In this document: piece by piece, positions 63,893-64,000 of the stretch
Layout of the letters: each line of letters starts with the position of its first letter
Numbering within the stretch: position 1 is the first letter of the stretch
NCBI RefSeq assembly: GCF_003992055.1
Contig: NZ_RQVD01000001.1
Location: forward strand, 124,001 to 188,000
Source: Veillonella sp. CHU740
Lineage (GTDB): Bacteria > Bacillota > Negativicutes > Veillonellales > Veillonellaceae
Reading direction: 5' to 3'
DNA: 64,000 nucleotides
The notes under the pieces: generated by a model
Databases searched by the model: none
What the model saw: only the letters and a program-made list of their open reading frames with translations
Told to the model about the DNA's origin: nothing
Position numbers and translations under genes: made by a program

Positions 63893-64000
63893 CTAACAAC
63901 CTTATACATTCATTCACTTGATATGTATATAGACAAACTTATACCGATACATGCAATGAATGACGTTAGATATTTAGAAAAAACTATCCCACACTGTGTC
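63893..64000. other. Window end without recognised features
   Basis: AT-rich sequence after the AEC stop codon. No terminator hairpin with a U-run and no gene start is visible. Confidence 0.4.

Overview
The window looks like a chromosomal segment of a Veillonella-type bacterium (Negativicutes: Firmicutes-related, diderm, anaerobic). This is an inference from gene content and order. The alaS-ireB-ruvX-DUF1292-mltG block and the rplU-prp-rpmA block are Firmicutes arrangements. HydG indicates [FeFe]-hydrogenase maturation. A ribonuclease PH/RdgB fusion, an E. coli-type SpeD and the MetA/MetY methionine route complete the picture. The DNA is AT-rich. Every protein gene except the last (an AEC-family carrier on +) lies on the minus strand, so transcription runs from high to low coordinates, probably with replication.

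Layout from low to high coordinates. 1-6.5 kb: mltG (cut by the window edge), a large protein that looks like a SUKH-DUF4261 immunity-type protein, DUF1292, ruvX, ireB, alaS. 6.6-10 kb: metal ABC transporter permease and ATPase, a secreted NlpC/P60 hydrolase, a polyprenol-type glycosyltransferase. 10-14.3 kb: a 97-bp tandem repeat, then the thiamine thiazole operon (thiS-thiF-thiG-thiH-TenI-like) behind a TPP riboswitch. 14.3-20.3 kb: a CofE-like ligase, murI, a thioesterase, DUF1232, a phasin-like protein, an SDR, a TSUP carrier and a TrpR-like regulator. 20.5-24.8 kb: metNIQ behind a leader terminator, an S-component-like membrane protein and a D-amino acid aminotransferase. 24.8-30.4 kb: two copies of a ~310-bp dispersed repeat that each start at a stop codon, an acyltransferase, a DUF4127 protein, a TRIC channel, tRNA-Ser(GGA) and mntP. 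30.4-40 kb: the cell-shape cluster mreBCD-mrdA-rodA running into two radical-SAM-associated proteins and RNase G.

40-64 kb: a 2[4Fe-4S] ferredoxin too short for routine ORF calling, an XRE regulator, a secreted protein, metA-metY, hydG, rplU-prp-rpmA, malic enzyme, speD, the rph-rdgB fusion, a long-hairpin (6S-like) element, a polar amino-acid ABC operon, an Rpn-type nuclease, two paralogous secreted proteins, trpS, glmS with its self-cleaving glmS ribozyme, modABC, and the AEC carrier.

Functional themes are envelope growth (mltG, murI, dat, mre/mrd/rodA, glmS, NlpC), sulfur/methionine/thiamine metabolism (metA, metY, metNIQ, thi operon, speD) and anaerobic redox (hydG, ferredoxin, malic enzyme). 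Regulation visible in the DNA is mostly RNA-based: a TPP riboswitch with terminator, the glmS ribozyme, a probable L21 leader, leader terminators before metN and mntP, and many intrinsic terminators. Several promoters match TTGACA-N17-TATAAT closely. The least explained parts are the 3'-UTR repeat modules, the 51.5-kb hairpin element and the SUKH-DUF4261 protein.
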